A DNA stretch of 64,000 bases from Alteromonas antoniana (GCF_019249295.1 NZ_JAESDH010000002.1:233428-297427), one strand, 5' to 3'; shown: positions 1 to 9,370, counted from the stretch's first letter. Numbers and translations are program-made. Notes: generated by a model from the sequence alone, not told the origin.

Positions 1-186
1 CACAGTGATACTGTCCTGCTGACCAAACATTCTGTCGAGTATGACAATGTCGGGTTTGTCCTGCTTGACTCTGGCTGTCAGGTTAAATAACTGATGCTCT
101 GTAGAACACTGGTAGCCCTCGGCAGATAAGCCTCGGGCGAGAAAATCAGTTAACGGCTTTTCATCATCGGCTATCAGAAGTTTCAT
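1..186 (-). CDS. Two-component response regulator, receiver domain (truncated by window edge)
   Basis: Only the first 62 codons lie in the window; the gene runs off the left edge. Reading the minus strand from the ATG at 186 gives MKLLIADDEKPLTDF, with the acidic pair that binds magnesium in receiver domains. The phosphoacceptor aspartate sits in VILDRMFG at about residue 55. The ATG overlaps the stop of the upstream sensor kinase (ATGA), so the pair is translationally coupled and should be a cognate two-component system. The output domain is not visible; an OmpR-type DNA-binding regulator is the usual partner of this kinase class, but that is inference. Confidence 0.85.
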   Translation of the reverse strand, partial: MKLLIADDEKPLTDFLARGLSAEGYQCSTEHQLFNLTARVKQDKPDIVILDRMFGQQDSITV

Positions 187-1736
187 TTCACTAATACCTG
201 CGGAATACGTATCGTAAATGTTGCGCCTTTACCAGGTGAAGACAATACCGTTATGTCGCCGCCGTGGGCTTCAATTATGGCTTTTGCAATGGGCAGGCCT
301 AATCCAACACCACTGCCGTTGCGGTTCAGTCTGACAAAACGCTCGAAAATATGTTCCTGTTCCGCCAGAGATATGCCGCAGCCGTTGTCTTTTACTGAAA
401 TACTATAGCGTGAGTCGGTGCGGGATAATACCAGCTCAACTGGTGTACCACTTTCGGAATACTTAAGTGCATTATCCAGAATAATGGTGATAGCCTGTTC
501 GAACCGTTGCACGTCGAGCAACGCAGAACTGTTGCTTTCATTGCTGACAAAGGTAATGTTTCTGTCAGCGTGTGTACGCTGCCACGCCTGAACCAGTTGC
601 AGAATTACCTGTGCGATATCGCAACTCTCCCGTTCCAGTTTCAGCTGGCTCATTTCTGCGCGTACCAGCAATAGTAAGTCGTCTACCAATCTGCTGAGGT
701 TAACCGATTGTTCAAGGATCGCAGACAGTGTCTCACGGTACAGATCTTCATCCACTGAAGATTGTCTGAGTGTCACCTGCGCTTCACCACGGATAATGGT
801 CAGAGGCGTTCGCAGCTCGTGAGACACATCGGCGATAAACTGGCGTCGCTTATTATCAATGTTCGTTAGTTGCTTGTTCGCTTCGGTCAGCTCGCGAGTG
901 CGGCTTTCAACTTCGAACTCAAGTTCTTTTCTGTATGCGGCTGCCTGTGCCTCGTGTTCAGAGAGCTGGATAACCATATCATTCAGCGCTTTGACCAGTT
1001 CACTGAATTCCTTATCGAGGTTCTCCGGAAACCGGTACGCATAGTTTCCTGACGCGATAGAGCGAGTACCAGATTGAATAACGGTAAGCGGCTGATAGAG
1101 CGCGCTGAACAACCAGTAACATCCCAGAATAATGAAGGGGCCAGCGATAACGCCAAGCCCAATAGTAAACCACACAATGGCCGTGTTGAGTGTCTCAATA
1201 CTCGCATTCGTAGCTGAGACAACGCGGCTCTGGCGTATCACCGCAGAGTTGATGGCTTCCCTGAAACGATTATCAATGGTGATTTCCAGCAACTCCTGTA
1301 AGCGCGCCTGTTGGTTCAGAGGTGTATCGTTATTGGCTTCAACAATCGTCCGAAACTCTGAAATAATATCGTAAATCAGTGTTTCAAGTTCGTCGGTGTC
1401 TTCCACGCTTCCCTGAGTGACTTTTTCACCCAGAGCCAGCCTTTGCTCTATTTCAAGCGCACGGATCCGCTCAACAGACTGTTGAATCAGTTCCTGCTTG
1501 TTTCTGACCATCGCCTGATTGGCATTTTTGCCAAAAATTAACTCATCGGTCAGCTGTTTAAATAGCCGGTAAGAAATGCTGGAAAGCTGCAGGTGCTCAG
1601 TGAGAAGAGATTGCGCAATCTGACTTTGGGTCAGATTTACCCGGGTCAGGTGAGCAGTGATTGCTGACGAGGCGAGGGCAATAAGTAACATAATGGTGGC
1701 TACAAGCCCGAACAGGTAAAGTTTTTTCTTATACAT
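183..1736 (-). CDS. Membrane sensor histidine kinase
   Basis: A sensor kinase of about 517 residues that would autophosphorylate and pass phosphate to the regulator encoded just after it. Order of parts: a basic N terminus (MYKKK), a first membrane segment at about 7-29, a periplasmic or helical sensor stretch to about 188, a second membrane segment at 189-214, a HAMP linker, a coiled coil, the H box (ADVSHELRTP, His near 306), then an HATPase domain with N box (ILDNALKYS) and glycine boxes (DNGCGIS, GVGLGLPIAKA). I chose the ATG at 1736 because it directly precedes the basic residues and membrane segment; the reading frame is open to 1772. The sensed signal is unknown: the sensor region has no recognised domain. 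Confidence 0.93.
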   Translation of the reverse strand: MYKKKLYLFGLVATIMLLIALASSAITAHLTRVNLTQSQIAQSLLTEHLQLSSISYRLFKQLTDELIFGKNANQAMVRNKQELIQQSVERIRALEIEQRLALGEKVTQGSVEDTDELETLIYDIISEFRTIVEANNDTPLNQQARLQELLEITIDNRFREAINSAVIRQSRVVSATNASIETLNTAIVWFTIGLGVIAGPFIILGCYWLFSALYQPLTVIQSGTRSIASGNYAYRFPENLDKEFSELVKALNDMVIQLSEHEAQAAAYRKELEFEVESRTRELTEANKQLTNIDNKRRQFIADVSHELRTPLTIIRGEAQVTLRQSSVDEDLYRETLSAILEQSVNLSRLVDDLLLLVRAEMSQLKLERESCDIAQVILQLVQAWQRTHADRNITFVSNESNSSALLDVQRFEQAITIILDNALKYSESGTPVELVLSRTDSRYSISVKDNGCGISLAEQEHIFERFVRLNRNGSGVGLGLPIAKAIIEAHGGDITVLSSPGKGATFTIRIPQVLVK

Positions 1737-2047
1737 AATGGTTTTATTGTTATTGGCGCAATAATTATACATCCGGACAGCGAAAAGGTATCACTGGTGG
1801 CTCATGTTACTTTATACAGCAGTTAAGCAAAAAATTGACTGCCATAGCCGGCGATCATCCTGTTGTGGAGGGAGAACGTCCTGTATCAATTGCTGATTAT
1901 GTTGCTGCAGGCTGTCAGTAAAACCACGGCATGCCAGTGCATGAGATGGATACAGCCCGGTTAGGTGCTAAGAGAATACATAGTACCCGAAGATGCTCGA
2001 TAAGCTTAACGCCCTGGGTTTAATGCGTAATGCCTGTGGTATCCCGC
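1737..2047. other. Intergenic region, 311 bases, no gene seen
   Basis: This lies between the sensor kinase start and the stop of the kinase-like gene at 2048. It must hold the promoter for the minus-strand two-component pair, but I could not identify a convincing -10/-35 pair, repeat or small ORF. Confidence 0.4.
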
Positions 2048-3028
2048 TTAGCCGTTGGCAAGTAGCAGTGTTAAGCCCTGTCGGGTACGCTCAAGCAAAT
2101 CACGGTTGAGTTTGGCATGTTGCGGACTCCAGCCGCTTAAAAAACGGCAGAAATCGGCACAGGCAACAGGATAGGCGTTTCGCCACTCAGCAATGATGGC
2201 ATCGGATTCAGCATCAAACCGTGTTGTCGATAGTGCCTGTCGCAGGCAGCTGAAATAATAATCGAGGCAAGATTCGGTATGCGTTATAAGCGCTGATTCA
2301 TTCAACGCACTGCCTAGAAAATACGCGACATCAATTATGCCAATACCAGAACCGGTATACTGAAAATCGACAGCGGCGCATTGCTGCATATTGCTCTGAA
2401 AGCAAAAGTTAGCAACTTTGGCATCACCGTGCAGTAGGGTTTTGTACTGACAGTTGGCGAGGTAACTGTCGATAGCTTTTGCGTTGCGCTTCAGCACGCC
2501 ATCACGCATCGCCTCCCACTCCTGCTGTCGGGTAGAAAGGTGCCAGTAACCGCCTGCGTGCCAGAGCGCGTTGTCATCGGTTTGCATGAAGCGGGCATGA
2601 AAGTAAGCCAGCCATCGCAGTACAGTGTGACATTGTCCGGGCGATAATTCTGTCGCTGTTTTTGTAAAGCCTGCTGCTGATAAATCTTCAAGCACAAGCA
2701 GCTGGTTTTCTCCGGCCGATTCATGTGCAGCCAGTAAGGGGGCATAGCACTGCTCATCAAGGCGCGGCTGATAACAGCGGTAAAAATGCGCTTCTACATC
2801 ATAGGAATGAAGTTTTCGCTGATGACTCTGTGAAGTCTGCCATCCTCTTGGATGTTTTGCATCCGGGCGCGGCAGAATCACTTTCGCCACAAGGTATTGA
2901 TGTCTGAGCGGGGAGTAAAACCTGCAGCACGTACCATAGCCGTTCCACAGTGACTGAATTTGTTCAAAACCCGACAGGCCGGGATCACCAAGTGTCGCTG
3001 ATAACCAGTTTTGCCAGTGTGCTTGCAT
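2048..3028 (-). CDS. APH/choline-kinase-fold phosphotransferase, substrate unknown
   Basis: A soluble protein of about 326 residues with the aminoglycoside-phosphotransferase kinase fold. The Brenner catalytic motif is visible as LLHGDAKVANF (Asp in HGD, Asn at the end of the motif) and the metal-binding motif as AAVDFQYTG. LVLEDLS earlier in the protein is the hinge strand. The family covers ecdysteroid-kinase-like, choline/homoserine kinase-like and antibiotic-modifying enzymes, and nothing here fixes the substrate; antibiotic resistance should not be assumed. I chose the ATG at 3028, preceded by a GGGAAAG element, over an upstream TTG at 3046 that falls inside the rne terminator. It is transcribed in the same direction as rne but lies beyond that terminator. 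Confidence 0.75.
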   Translation of the reverse strand: MQAHWQNWLSATLGDPGLSGFEQIQSLWNGYGTCCRFYSPLRHQYLVAKVILPRPDAKHPRGWQTSQSHQRKLHSYDVEAHFYRCYQPRLDEQCYAPLLAAHESAGENQLLVLEDLSAAGFTKTATELSPGQCHTVLRWLAYFHARFMQTDDNALWHAGGYWHLSTRQQEWEAMRDGVLKRNAKAIDSYLANCQYKTLLHGDAKVANFCFQSNMQQCAAVDFQYTGSGIGIIDVAYFLGSALNESALITHTESCLDYYFSCLRQALSTTRFDAESDAIIAEWRNAYPVACADFCRFLSGWSPQHAKLNRDLLERTRQGLTLLLANG

Positions 3029-3044
3029 CGTTACTTTCCCAGAC

Positions 3045-3076
3045 AAAAAAGCCGTATCAAAGGATACGGCTTTTCA
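3045..3076 (-). terminator. Rho-independent terminator of rne
   Basis: Arms GCCGTATC (3051-3058) and GATACGGC (3063-3070) pair perfectly around a four-base loop, extended by two A-T pairs. Read on the minus strand the stem is followed by six T. It lies 18 bases past the rne stop. Confidence 0.85.
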
Positions 3077-3093
3077 TTTTTGCAAGTGAACGT

Positions 3094-6000
3094 TTAGCCA
3101 GCTTTGGTAGCCGGTGCTGACGCTGTAGACTTACTGTTAGCCAGTGTCGCGAGTCGTCCGGAAACCAACAGTGCCGGGCGTTTCTCGTCAGCACAGCTTA
3201 CCAGTTCGACGTTACCAAAGGTATCGTTGATGGTCTTTGGTAATGCCATCGGGTGTGATGCACGCTTTCTGCCTGCACTACTTGCCGGCGTAACGGCCTC
3301 TTTGGTTGTCGCTTTCGCTGGCTTGGTGTTGGGCTTTGCAGCGGGCTCAACGTTGTTCTGAACCGGCTCAGGTGTGGACGCCGGTGCTTCTGCCGTTGCC
3401 TGTACGCTGTCAGATGCTTCTTCGCTTTCTGAAACTGATGATACCTCTTCCGCTGCATTAGCTACTGCTTCAGTCTTGGCGGCAGGTTTACCCGCAGTAT
3501 CAGAATCAGACGCGTTGTTAGCGTTCTCTGGTTCAACTGATGGAGAAACTTCTTTCTCAGTTGCAGCTACTTCTTTCTCAGTTGTAGCTACCGGTTCGTC
3601 GGCCGCCAGGTTAATTTCTACCTGCTTAGGTGATTCAGTTTCGGCACTGGCAGGGATGTCTTGTTTTGCGCTGTCGTTTCCGTCAGCAGCTGAGGCGTCC
3701 TCTGGCATATCAAACTGCAGCTCATCCTGTCTGATTTGTTGCGCTTTCTGTTCACTGATCTCATCGTCGCCTTTGTCCTGTTCCTTCTTGCGACGCTGGC
3801 CAGCAGCGCGAACATGACGCGGAGAACGACGTGAGCGGCCTCGATTTTCGCGCTTTTGCTCTTCATTGGATGCGTCGTCTTTATCTGCATCTTCGGAAGG
3901 TGAGCTAGTTGACGCGTCATTCTGAACCGGCTTGTCGTTGCTTGTAGCATCCTCGGACGCCGCAGGCTTTTTCTCTGACACCGGTGTTATCGGCTCCTGA
4001 GAGGTCTCTTCTTGCAAAGACGGCTCTTTGTCAGCAGCGGCTTTCTCTGTAGCCGGCTTCGCTTTCTCTACCTGTTTTGCTTTCTCTACCTGTTTTGCAG
4101 GTTGTTGAGTCGGCGCTTTAGTTTCTGCTGAATCAGCCTCGACTTGAGCGCTGTTCTGTGAACTTGGCGCGCCGTTATCGTCCTTGCGAACCCTTACGCT
4201 GCGACGTTTATCACGACGCTTACGACGTTCCGCGACTTCACGTTTTTTCGCCGGCGCATTCTCTGCATTCTCCGGTTTGTCCGCGTTGTCAGCTTTATCC
4301 GCAACTTTCTGCTCCTGCTGACGGTTGTTAGGCTTCTGATCGTCACGATTTGGCTTGCTACGGCCCTTACGGTTGCGATTAGGACGCTTGTCATCCTGAT
4401 CCTGACGCGGCTTCGGCTTGTCTTTGTCGTTGCTGTCGTCTTTCGTGCTTTGCTGACCATCCTGTCTGCGAGGCTTACGGCTCTTACGACGGCGATCGTC
4501 ATTATTGTTACGATTGCGCGGAGGACGGTTTCTGTTCTGTCCACCCTTATTCTGTGATTGCTTTTCTTCTTCTTCTTCTTTTTCTTTCTCTTCTTCACCC
4601 AGCAGATTGCTAAACCATTTGCCGACTTTGGCAAACAACGACGGCGTTTCAGCAATTTTCTCTTCTGCTTTTGGAGCAGCCTGTACGATCGGTGCCTGAG
4701 TCGGAGCAACCAGTCCTTTCAGTGCTGGCTCTTCGCGCTTAGTCACAACAGCGGCTGGCTTGTCTGCGTCCGTTTCTTCAGGCTGGACCAATTCAACATC
4801 GTAACTGGCTGCTGATAAGACTTCATCCGGACGACGACGATTGACCTGATAGTGAGGTGTTTCCAGATTAGCGTTGGGGATCAGCAGAAGCTGAACACCA
4901 TGGCGCTTTTCCAGTGTTTGAACGGATTTACGTTTCTCGTTCAGTAAGTAAGTTGCCACAGGAACCGGAAGCTGTGCTTCAATTTGCCCGGTGTTGTCTT
5001 TAATACTTTCTTCTTCAAGAATACGCAGTATGGAAAGTGCCAGTGACTCTGTACCACGGATCGTGCCATGACCCGAACAGCGAGGGCAGACATGATGCGC
5101 TGATTCGCCCAGCGAGGGACGTAAGCGCTGGCGTGACATTTCCAGAAGACCAAAACGTGAAATGCGGCCTAGTTGCACGCGGGCTCTGTCAGTACGAACC
5201 GCGTCTTTCATGCGGTTTTCTACTTCGCGCTGATGACGAACGGGCGTCATATCGATAAAGTCGATAACCACCAGACCACCAAGGTCGCGCAGGCGTAACT
5301 GACGGGCAATTTCATCAGCCGCTTCGAGGTTGGTGTTAAGTGCAGTCTCTTCAATATCGCCACCTTTCGTGGCGCGCGCTGAGTTGATATCAATGGAGGT
5401 CAGTGCTTCCGTTGGATCGATAACGATAGAACCGCCTGATGGCAGACGGACTTCGCGTTGGAACGCAGATTCGATCTGACTTTCAATTTGATAGTGGCTG
5501 AACAGAGGCACATCGCCCTGATACAGCTTCACGCGACTGGCAAAGTCCGGACGGACTAATTGGATATGTTGTAGCGCCTGCTCATAGATGCTGGTTTTAT
5601 CAATCAGTATTTCACCAATATCGCGGCGCAGATAGTCGCGAATGGCACGCACGATGACGTTACTTTCCTGGTGAATAAGGAAGGGGGCAGAGCGTTCTTC
5701 AGCCACTTTCGATACCGCTTCCCAATGGGTCAGCAGTACTCGTAAATCCCATTCCAGCTCTTCATACGATTTGCCAACACCTGCGGTACGAACAATTAGC
5801 CCCATACCATCAGGTAAATCCAGCTTGCTAAGCGACTCTTTCAGTTCTGTGCGCTCATCGCCTTCGATGCGGCGAGAAATACCACCTGCACGAGGGTTGT
5901 TAGGCATCAGAACCAGGTAGCTACCTGCCAGAGACAGGAAGGTAGTTAGTGCCGCTCCTTTTTGGCCTCGCTCTTCTTTATCGATTTGAACGATAACTTC

Positions 6001-6294
6001 CTGACCTTCCTTGATAACATCTTTGATGTTAGGACGGCCTTCAAATTTGTAACCTTTGGGGAAGTAAGTGCGGGCAATTTCTTTTAGGGGAAGGAATCCA
6101 TGGCGCTCAGCGCCGTAATCAACAAAAGCAGCTTCAAGACTGGGCTCTACGCGGGTAATTTTTCCTTTGTAGATGTTGGCTTTCTTTTGCTCGTGTCCAG
6201 GACTTTCTATATCCAGATCGTACAAACGTTGCCCATCTACCAGGGCAACACGCAACTCTTCTTGCTGAGTTGCATTAATTAGCATTCTTTTCAT
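3094..6294 (-). CDS. rne: Ribonuclease E
   Basis: Endoribonuclease of 1066 residues that starts mRNA decay and processes rRNA and tRNA, acting as scaffold of the degradosome at the inner membrane. The N-terminal catalytic half (about 1-520) begins [15 protein letters not shown] and holds the S1 RNA-binding domain (about 36-120), the DNase I-like core with IDINSARA and LVVIDFIDM, and the zinc-link CPRCSGHG near 404-407. The C-terminal half is a low-complexity scaffold: an Arg/Lys/Asn/Gln-rich RNA-binding stretch, then a long Glu/Ala/Pro region with short tandem repeats, and a final conserved-looking block (HPMALPK...). Length matches E. coli RNase E (1061). Reading frames on both strands across the scaffold half are shadows. 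A long leader upstream suggests autoregulation. Confidence 0.98.
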   Translation of the reverse strand: MKRMLINATQQEELRVALVDGQRLYDLDIESPGHEQKKANIYKGKITRVEPSLEAAFVDYGAERHGFLPLKEIARTYFPKGYKFEGRPNIKDVIKEGQEVIVQIDKEERGQKGAALTTFLSLAGSYLVLMPNNPRAGGISRRIEGDERTELKESLSKLDLPDGMGLIVRTAGVGKSYEELEWDLRVLLTHWEAVSKVAEERSAPFLIHQESNVIVRAIRDYLRRDIGEILIDKTSIYEQALQHIQLVRPDFASRVKLYQGDVPLFSHYQIESQIESAFQREVRLPSGGSIVIDPTEALTSIDINSARATKGGDIEETALNTNLEAADEIARQLRLRDLGGLVVIDFIDMTPVRHQREVENRMKDAVRTDRARVQLGRISRFGLLEMSRQRLRPSLGESAHHVCPRCSGHGTIRGTESLALSILRILEEESIKDNTGQIEAQLPVPVATYLLNEKRKSVQTLEKRHGVQLLLIPNANLETPHYQVNRRRPDEVLSAASYDVELVQPEETDADKPAAVVTKREEPALKGLVAPTQAPIVQAAPKAEEKIAETPSLFAKVGKWFSNLLGEEEKEKEEEEEKQSQNKGGQNRNRPPRNRNNNDDRRRKSRKPRRQDGQQSTKDDSNDKDKPKPRQDQDDKRPNRNRKGRSKPNRDDQKPNNRQQEQKVADKADNADKPENAENAPAKKREVAERRKRRDKRRSVRVRKDDNGAPSSQNSAQVEADSAETKAPTQQPAKQVEKAKQVEKAKPATEKAAADKEPSLQEETSQEPITPVSEKKPAASEDATSNDKPVQNDASTSSPSEDADKDDASNEEQKRENRGRSRRSPRHVRAAGQRRKKEQDKGDDEISEQKAQQIRQDELQFDMPEDASAADGNDSAKQDIPASAETESPKQVEINLAADEPVATTEKEVAATEKEVSPSVEPENANNASDSDTAGKPAAKTEAVANAAEEVSSVSESEEASDSVQATAEAPASTPEPVQNNVEPAAKPNTKPAKATTKEAVTPASSAGRKRASHPMALPKTINDTFGNVELVSCADEKRPALLVSGRLATLANSKSTASAPATKAG
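3548..3589. repeat. Two tandem 21-base repeats within the rne scaffold region
   Basis: Units 3548-3568 and 3569-3589 differ at one base (C at 3564, T at 3585). They duplicate the peptide unit ATEKEVA in the RNase E C-terminal half. Such repeats are typical of disordered scaffold regions that change length by slippage. Confidence 0.8.
4061..4096. repeat. Two exact tandem 18-base repeats within the rne scaffold region
   Basis: Units 4061-4078 and 4079-4096 are identical and duplicate the peptide KQVEKA in RNase E. The repeat keeps frame, consistent with a tolerant disordered linker. Confidence 0.85.
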
Positions 6295-6402
6295 TGTATC
6301 TAACTCTGTTTCCTACAGCCGTTCAGACACAAAATTAAAGTGACATGTGCAAACCCTCACCGCGCAACCTCACGGCTGGACGGGGACTTTGTTGTAACGC
6401 CG
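6295..6402 (-). promoter_or_regulatory. Structured 5' leader of rne (rne5-like autoregulatory element)
   Basis: The rne mRNA leader contains CCGTGAGGTTG (complement of 6365-6375), a string I recall from the E. coli rne leader, where conserved stem-loops let RNase E cleave its own message when in excess. Here CAGCCGT (complement of 6372-6378) pairs perfectly with ACGGCTG (complement of 6316-6322), enclosing that string in a closed domain about 20 bases before the start codon. The E. coli comparison is from memory; the pairing is seen directly. Assignment to the Rfam rne5 family is inference. Confidence 0.6.
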
Positions 6403-6892
6403 TAATACCCTTTTACTACCTGTTTATTCGTTAGGTATTTCTGTCATGATGGGTGTCGGGAACGGCTAGCCCTGTATTTCTTTACTTTTTCGCACCCTCG
6501 AGATGTATTAACCCAAGGATTACTGTCAATTCAATTCTGTTTTGCTAAACGGCGAACGTTTTTGTTTGCTTCCTGTGATGCTTTATATCGATATCAGGCG
6601 TTTAGTGTTCTGCCTGTGTTCATTTCAAAGGGCCTGTGTCATTACTGAGCGACCTGCATCACATATGATGTCTGACATTATTGTTCAAACCGGTTTTATC
6701 GTTCATTTGAAACGACTAAAACGCTTCGATTATTGCATTAATATTGCGGGATACGCAAGTTATTGCGTCAGTTATCGCCGCTTATTTGGTAGCAATGAGT
6801 AGAATTATCCTGAATTTCATAAAGCAAGCGTTGTGAAACGGTTATTTTTATAAAATTAATGGCTTTTCGGTAGGAGTCAGGCTCAGGCTTCA
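6403..6892. other. Divergent intergenic region between rne and rluC, no gene supported
   Basis: About 490 bases that should contain the rne promoter (minus strand) and the distal leader. It is A/T-rich near 6780-6860. A plus-strand reading frame at 6542-6802 has no ribosome binding site and no recognisable motif and is left out. I could not place the rne promoter with confidence. Confidence 0.4.
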
Positions 6893-6907
6893 TGTATACT
6901 GCGCGCC
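6893..6907 (+). promoter_or_regulatory. Candidate rluC promoter -10 immediately before the start codon
   Basis: TATACT (6895-6900) is followed by GCGCGCC and then the rluC ATG at 6908. If used, transcription would start within about a base of the ATG, giving a leaderless mRNA. No good -35 was found, and no Shine-Dalgarno sequence precedes the ATG. The same GC-rich discriminator follows the well-formed yceD promoter at 9333-9361. Confidence 0.45.
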
Positions 6908-7852
6908 ATGAAAGAAGAAGCACAACAACAAGTCCGCTTTGTCACCATTGACCCCGATCTTGAAGGGCAGCGAGTGGACAATTTTTTGCGTACCCAATTA
7001 AAGGGGGTACCGAAAAGCATGATTTACCGTATTTTGCGAAAAGGTGAAGTGCGGGTTAATAAAGGCAGAGTAAAGCCAGATTATAAACTTAAGGCCAACG
7101 ACACCGTGCGTATTCCGCCGGTACGAGTGTCTGAAGGTGCACCTGCGCCGTCGCCTAAACTGGATAAAATCGCAGCGCTTGAAAGTCAGATCTTATTTGA
7201 AGACGATCGCATCATAGTGATTAACAAGCCTTCCGGGCTTGCTGTTCACGGCGGCAGCGGGCTCAATTTCGGTCTGATTGAAGGCTTGCGTGCGTTGCGC
7301 CCCGATGCAAAGTTTATGGAACTGGTGCATCGACTGGATCGCGACACCTCTGGTTGTATTTTGATTGCCAAGAAACGTTCAGCGCTGCGCCACATGCACG
7401 AGCAATTGCGAAACGGACAAATGGACAAGCGCTATCAGGCGCTGGTTGCAGGGCAGTGGCCGGAAAACCGTTTCAAAGTGAAAGCACCGCTACAAAAGAA
7501 TGTACTGCAATCCGGTGAGCGACTGGTTAACGTGTCAGACGCAGGTAAGCCGTCTGAAACCCGTTACCGTATTTTGCGCCAGTTTGCTGATGCTACTCTC
7601 GTTGAAGCTTCCCCCATAACCGGGCGTACTCACCAGATCCGCGTGCATTGTCTGCAAGCCGGACATCCTATAGCCTGCGACTCAAAATATGGCGACCATG
7701 ACTTCGACGTCAACATGCAGAAAGTAGGACTGAACCGGTTATTCCTGCATGCGGCAAGTATCAGGCTGCTGCATCCAAAAACCGAAGAGCCCGTTACATT
7801 CAGCGCTCCTCTGGATGAAAATCTGACGATGGTACTGGAGTCGTTATCTTGA
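6908..7852 (+). CDS. rluC: 23S rRNA pseudouridine(955/2504/2580) synthase
   Basis: A 314-residue enzyme that converts uridines of 23S rRNA to pseudouridine. It has an N-terminal S4 RNA-binding domain (about 20-80, with KSMIYRILRKGEVRVN) and a RluA-family catalytic domain whose aspartate is D144 in HRLDRDTSG, the same position as in E. coli RluC. INKPSGLAVHGG and GRTHQIRVH are further family motifs. It is divergent from rne, as in E. coli. The start is fixed by alignment of the N terminus and length with E. coli RluC, yet it has no upstream ribosome binding site; see the candidate -10 beside it. It overlaps the next gene by four bases. Confidence 0.96.
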   Translation: MKEEAQQQVRFVTIDPDLEGQRVDNFLRTQLKGVPKSMIYRILRKGEVRVNKGRVKPDYKLKANDTVRIPPVRVSEGAPAPSPKLDKIAALESQILFEDDRIIVINKPSGLAVHGGSGLNFGLIEGLRALRPDAKFMELVHRLDRDTSGCILIAKKRSALRHMHEQLRNGQMDKRYQALVAGQWPENRFKVKAPLQKNVLQSGERLVNVSDAGKPSETRYRILRQFADATLVEASPITGRTHQIRVHCLQAGHPIACDSKYGDHDFDVNMQKVGLNRLFLHAASIRLLHPKTEEPVTFSAPLDENLTMVLESLS

Positions 7853-8502
7853 AAGCGTACGAGTTAGTTATTTTTGACTGGGATGGCACGTTAATGGACT
7901 CAGCAGCGAAAATCATCCGCTGCATGCAAACCGCAGCCCGTCATTGTGATGTAAATGTGCCGAGTGCTGACGCGGTTGCCCACATCATTGGTATCAGCCT
8001 CAAGCCTGCTATCATGCAGCTTTTTGCTACCGAGGACGAGCAGTTAGCCGATCGGCTGGTGCAGGCTTATAAAGAAGCTTATTTGCATGAAGATACGATC
8101 CCTTGTCCGCTGTTTGAGGGCGCAGAGGACTTGTTGTCTGCATTGAAAGCAGAAGGCAAGACACTGGCAGTAGCAACAGGCAAAGCACGAAGAGGCTTGG
8201 ATCGGGCATGGAGCAATACCGGTACTGGCCATTTCTTTACCACATCACGCTGTGCTGACGAGGCTCACTCTAAGCCGTCTCCGGACATGTTGCTGCAGAT
8301 ACTTGACGAGCTGAAGGTAAGTGCCGGTGACGCGTTGATGGTCGGCGACACAACGTATGACATGCAGATGGCACAGGCAATCGGCATGGACAGAGTTGGG
8401 GTGTCTTACGGTGTACATGCGCAAGTGAACTTAGAAAAGCACCACCCCGAAACGATAGTGCATTCTATTCCTCAATTGCATAGTTGGTTAAAGGGTAACT
8501 GA
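7849..8502 (+). CDS. HAD-superfamily phosphatase (phosphoglycolate-phosphatase-like)
   Basis: A 217-residue HAD subfamily IA hydrolase, probably a small-molecule phosphatase in the cytoplasm. Motif I is FDWDGT with nucleophile D10 and D12; motif II lies in AVATGK; Lys in SKPSP (about 142) and the acidic motif VGDTTYD (D167, D171) complete the active site. A helical cap lies between about 20 and 85. It starts at a TTG that overlaps the rluC stop (TTGA), so translation is coupled; the next Met would remove motif I, so TTG must be the start. The same rluC-HAD pair is common in gammaproteobacteria. Substrate is not determinable from sequence. Confidence 0.88.
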   Translation: MKAYELVIFDWDGTLMDSAAKIIRCMQTAARHCDVNVPSADAVAHIIGISLKPAIMQLFATEDEQLADRLVQAYKEAYLHEDTIPCPLFEGAEDLLSALKAEGKTLAVATGKARRGLDRAWSNTGTGHFFTTSRCADEAHSKPSPDMLLQILDELKVSAGDALMVGDTTYDMQMAQAIGMDRVGVSYGVHAQVNLEKHHPETIVHSIPQLHSWLKGN

Positions 8503-8568
8503 AGATACCAACACTCACAGTGTACCGGCTCTCCGGGATAGAGTAGGGTGGAAATGGCGGGCTGGAAC

Positions 8569-9192
8569 TTAGCCCGCACTGCAAGCGATGTCGAGCAGGC
8601 TGACATCAAGTTCACTGAGTAAGTCCCGCAACAACATTAATGGCAGACCAATGAGCGCGTTAGGGTCGCGACTGGCGATGCGATCGAAAAGCAGCACGCC
8701 ACGGCCTTCCGATTTAAAACTCCCGGCGCAGTCATACGGCGTCTCGGCCAGCAAATATTGTTGGATTTCTTTATCAGTGAGCTCAAGGAACGTTACCGTA
8801 GTTATCTCGACACGGGTAACCTGCTTGTCACTATCTTTATGGCATACCGATACAGCAGAATAAAATTCTACGGCTTTTCCTACGCAGAGCTTAAGCTGTC
8901 TAACTGCGTTCTCGTGCGTGCCGGGTTTCCCTAAAACATGTGTGGTATCACCGTCGTTAACAACGGCAACCTGGTCTGCACCAATCACAATTGCTGATGG
9001 GTGGGCGTCAGCAACTGTGGCGGCTTTTTCGCTGGCAAGACGAGCGGCCAGCGCGTCAGGCTTCTCCCCCGCACTTGCTGTTTCGTCAATACCGGGGGCG
9101 ATAGCGTCGGTATTGATTCCCAGGTTCGCAAGTTGTTGCTGACGGTATTTTGATGACGATGCCAGTATGAGTCGCACTGTGTTTACATCCAA
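8569..9192 (-). CDS. Maf-like nucleotide pyrophosphatase (YceF type)
   Basis: A protein of about 207 residues of the Maf/HAM1 house-cleaning family, which hydrolyses modified NTPs. The YceF subgroup acts on 7-methyl-GTP. Visible motifs are LILASSSKYR at the N terminus, GIDETASAGEKP, VIGADQVAV, CAGSFKSEGRGVLLF and the C-terminal IGLPL. The location between rluC and yceD and the divergent orientation match E. coli yceF. The frame opens at a TTG (9192); a GTG at 9177, giving MRLILAS, aligns as well with E. coli and is a real alternative, with neither having a strong ribosome binding site. Confidence 0.93.
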   Translation of the reverse strand: MDVNTVRLILASSSKYRQQQLANLGINTDAIAPGIDETASAGEKPDALAARLASEKAATVADAHPSAIVIGADQVAVVNDGDTTHVLGKPGTHENAVRQLKLCVGKAVEFYSAVSVCHKDSDKQVTRVEITTVTFLELTDKEIQQYLLAETPYDCAGSFKSEGRGVLLFDRIASRDPNALIGLPLMLLRDLLSELDVSLLDIACSAG

Positions 9193-9332
9193 TTCACTGA
9201 TTTCAGAAATAATCAGGCTATCATAGGTGACGAAGGTATGCTTTTCGAGTCTGCTTTCTTTCTTCGTATCTTGCCTGATTTTTGGATAGCACCGTGGTTG
9301 GCTGAAATTTGTGTCAAAAGCAGATTAAACCT

Positions 9333-9361
9333 TTGACAGGCAAGGGATGAGCCTATATGAT
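9333..9361 (+). promoter_or_regulatory. Strong sigma-70 promoter of the yceD-rpmF-plsX-fab operon
   Basis: A perfect -35 TTGACA (9333-9338), a 17-base spacer and -10 TATGAT (9356-9361), followed by the GC-rich discriminator GCGCGCC. Transcription should begin near 9366-9369, two to five bases before the yceD ATG at 9371. A GC-rich discriminator is typical of growth-rate and ppGpp-controlled promoters, which suits an operon that makes L32 and membrane lipid. Confidence 0.8.
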
Positions 9362-9370
9362 GCGCGCCCT

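Noticed and set aside
2048..3028. Aminoglycoside resistance gene
   Set aside because: The kinase fold motifs are shared by many metabolic kinases; no resistance-specific features or mobile context are present.
3374..3817. Ser/Ala-rich plus-strand frame antisense to rne
   Set aside because: Arises from the Glu/Ala repeat codons on the other strand; no start signal.
4194..4709. Long basic reading frame inside rne (171 codons, minus strand, other frame)
   Set aside because: It is a frame shadow of the low-complexity Arg/Lys-rich RNase E scaffold; no ribosome site and no independent motif.
6542..6802. Plus-strand frame of 86 codons in the rne-rluC gap
   Set aside because: No ribosome binding site, no conserved-looking motif, and it lies across the expected rne leader and promoter.
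8557..8578. Hairpin GCGGGCT/AGCCCGC between the convergent HAD and maf genes
   Set aside because: Stem overlaps the maf stop and has no T run on either strand, so I do not call it a terminator.
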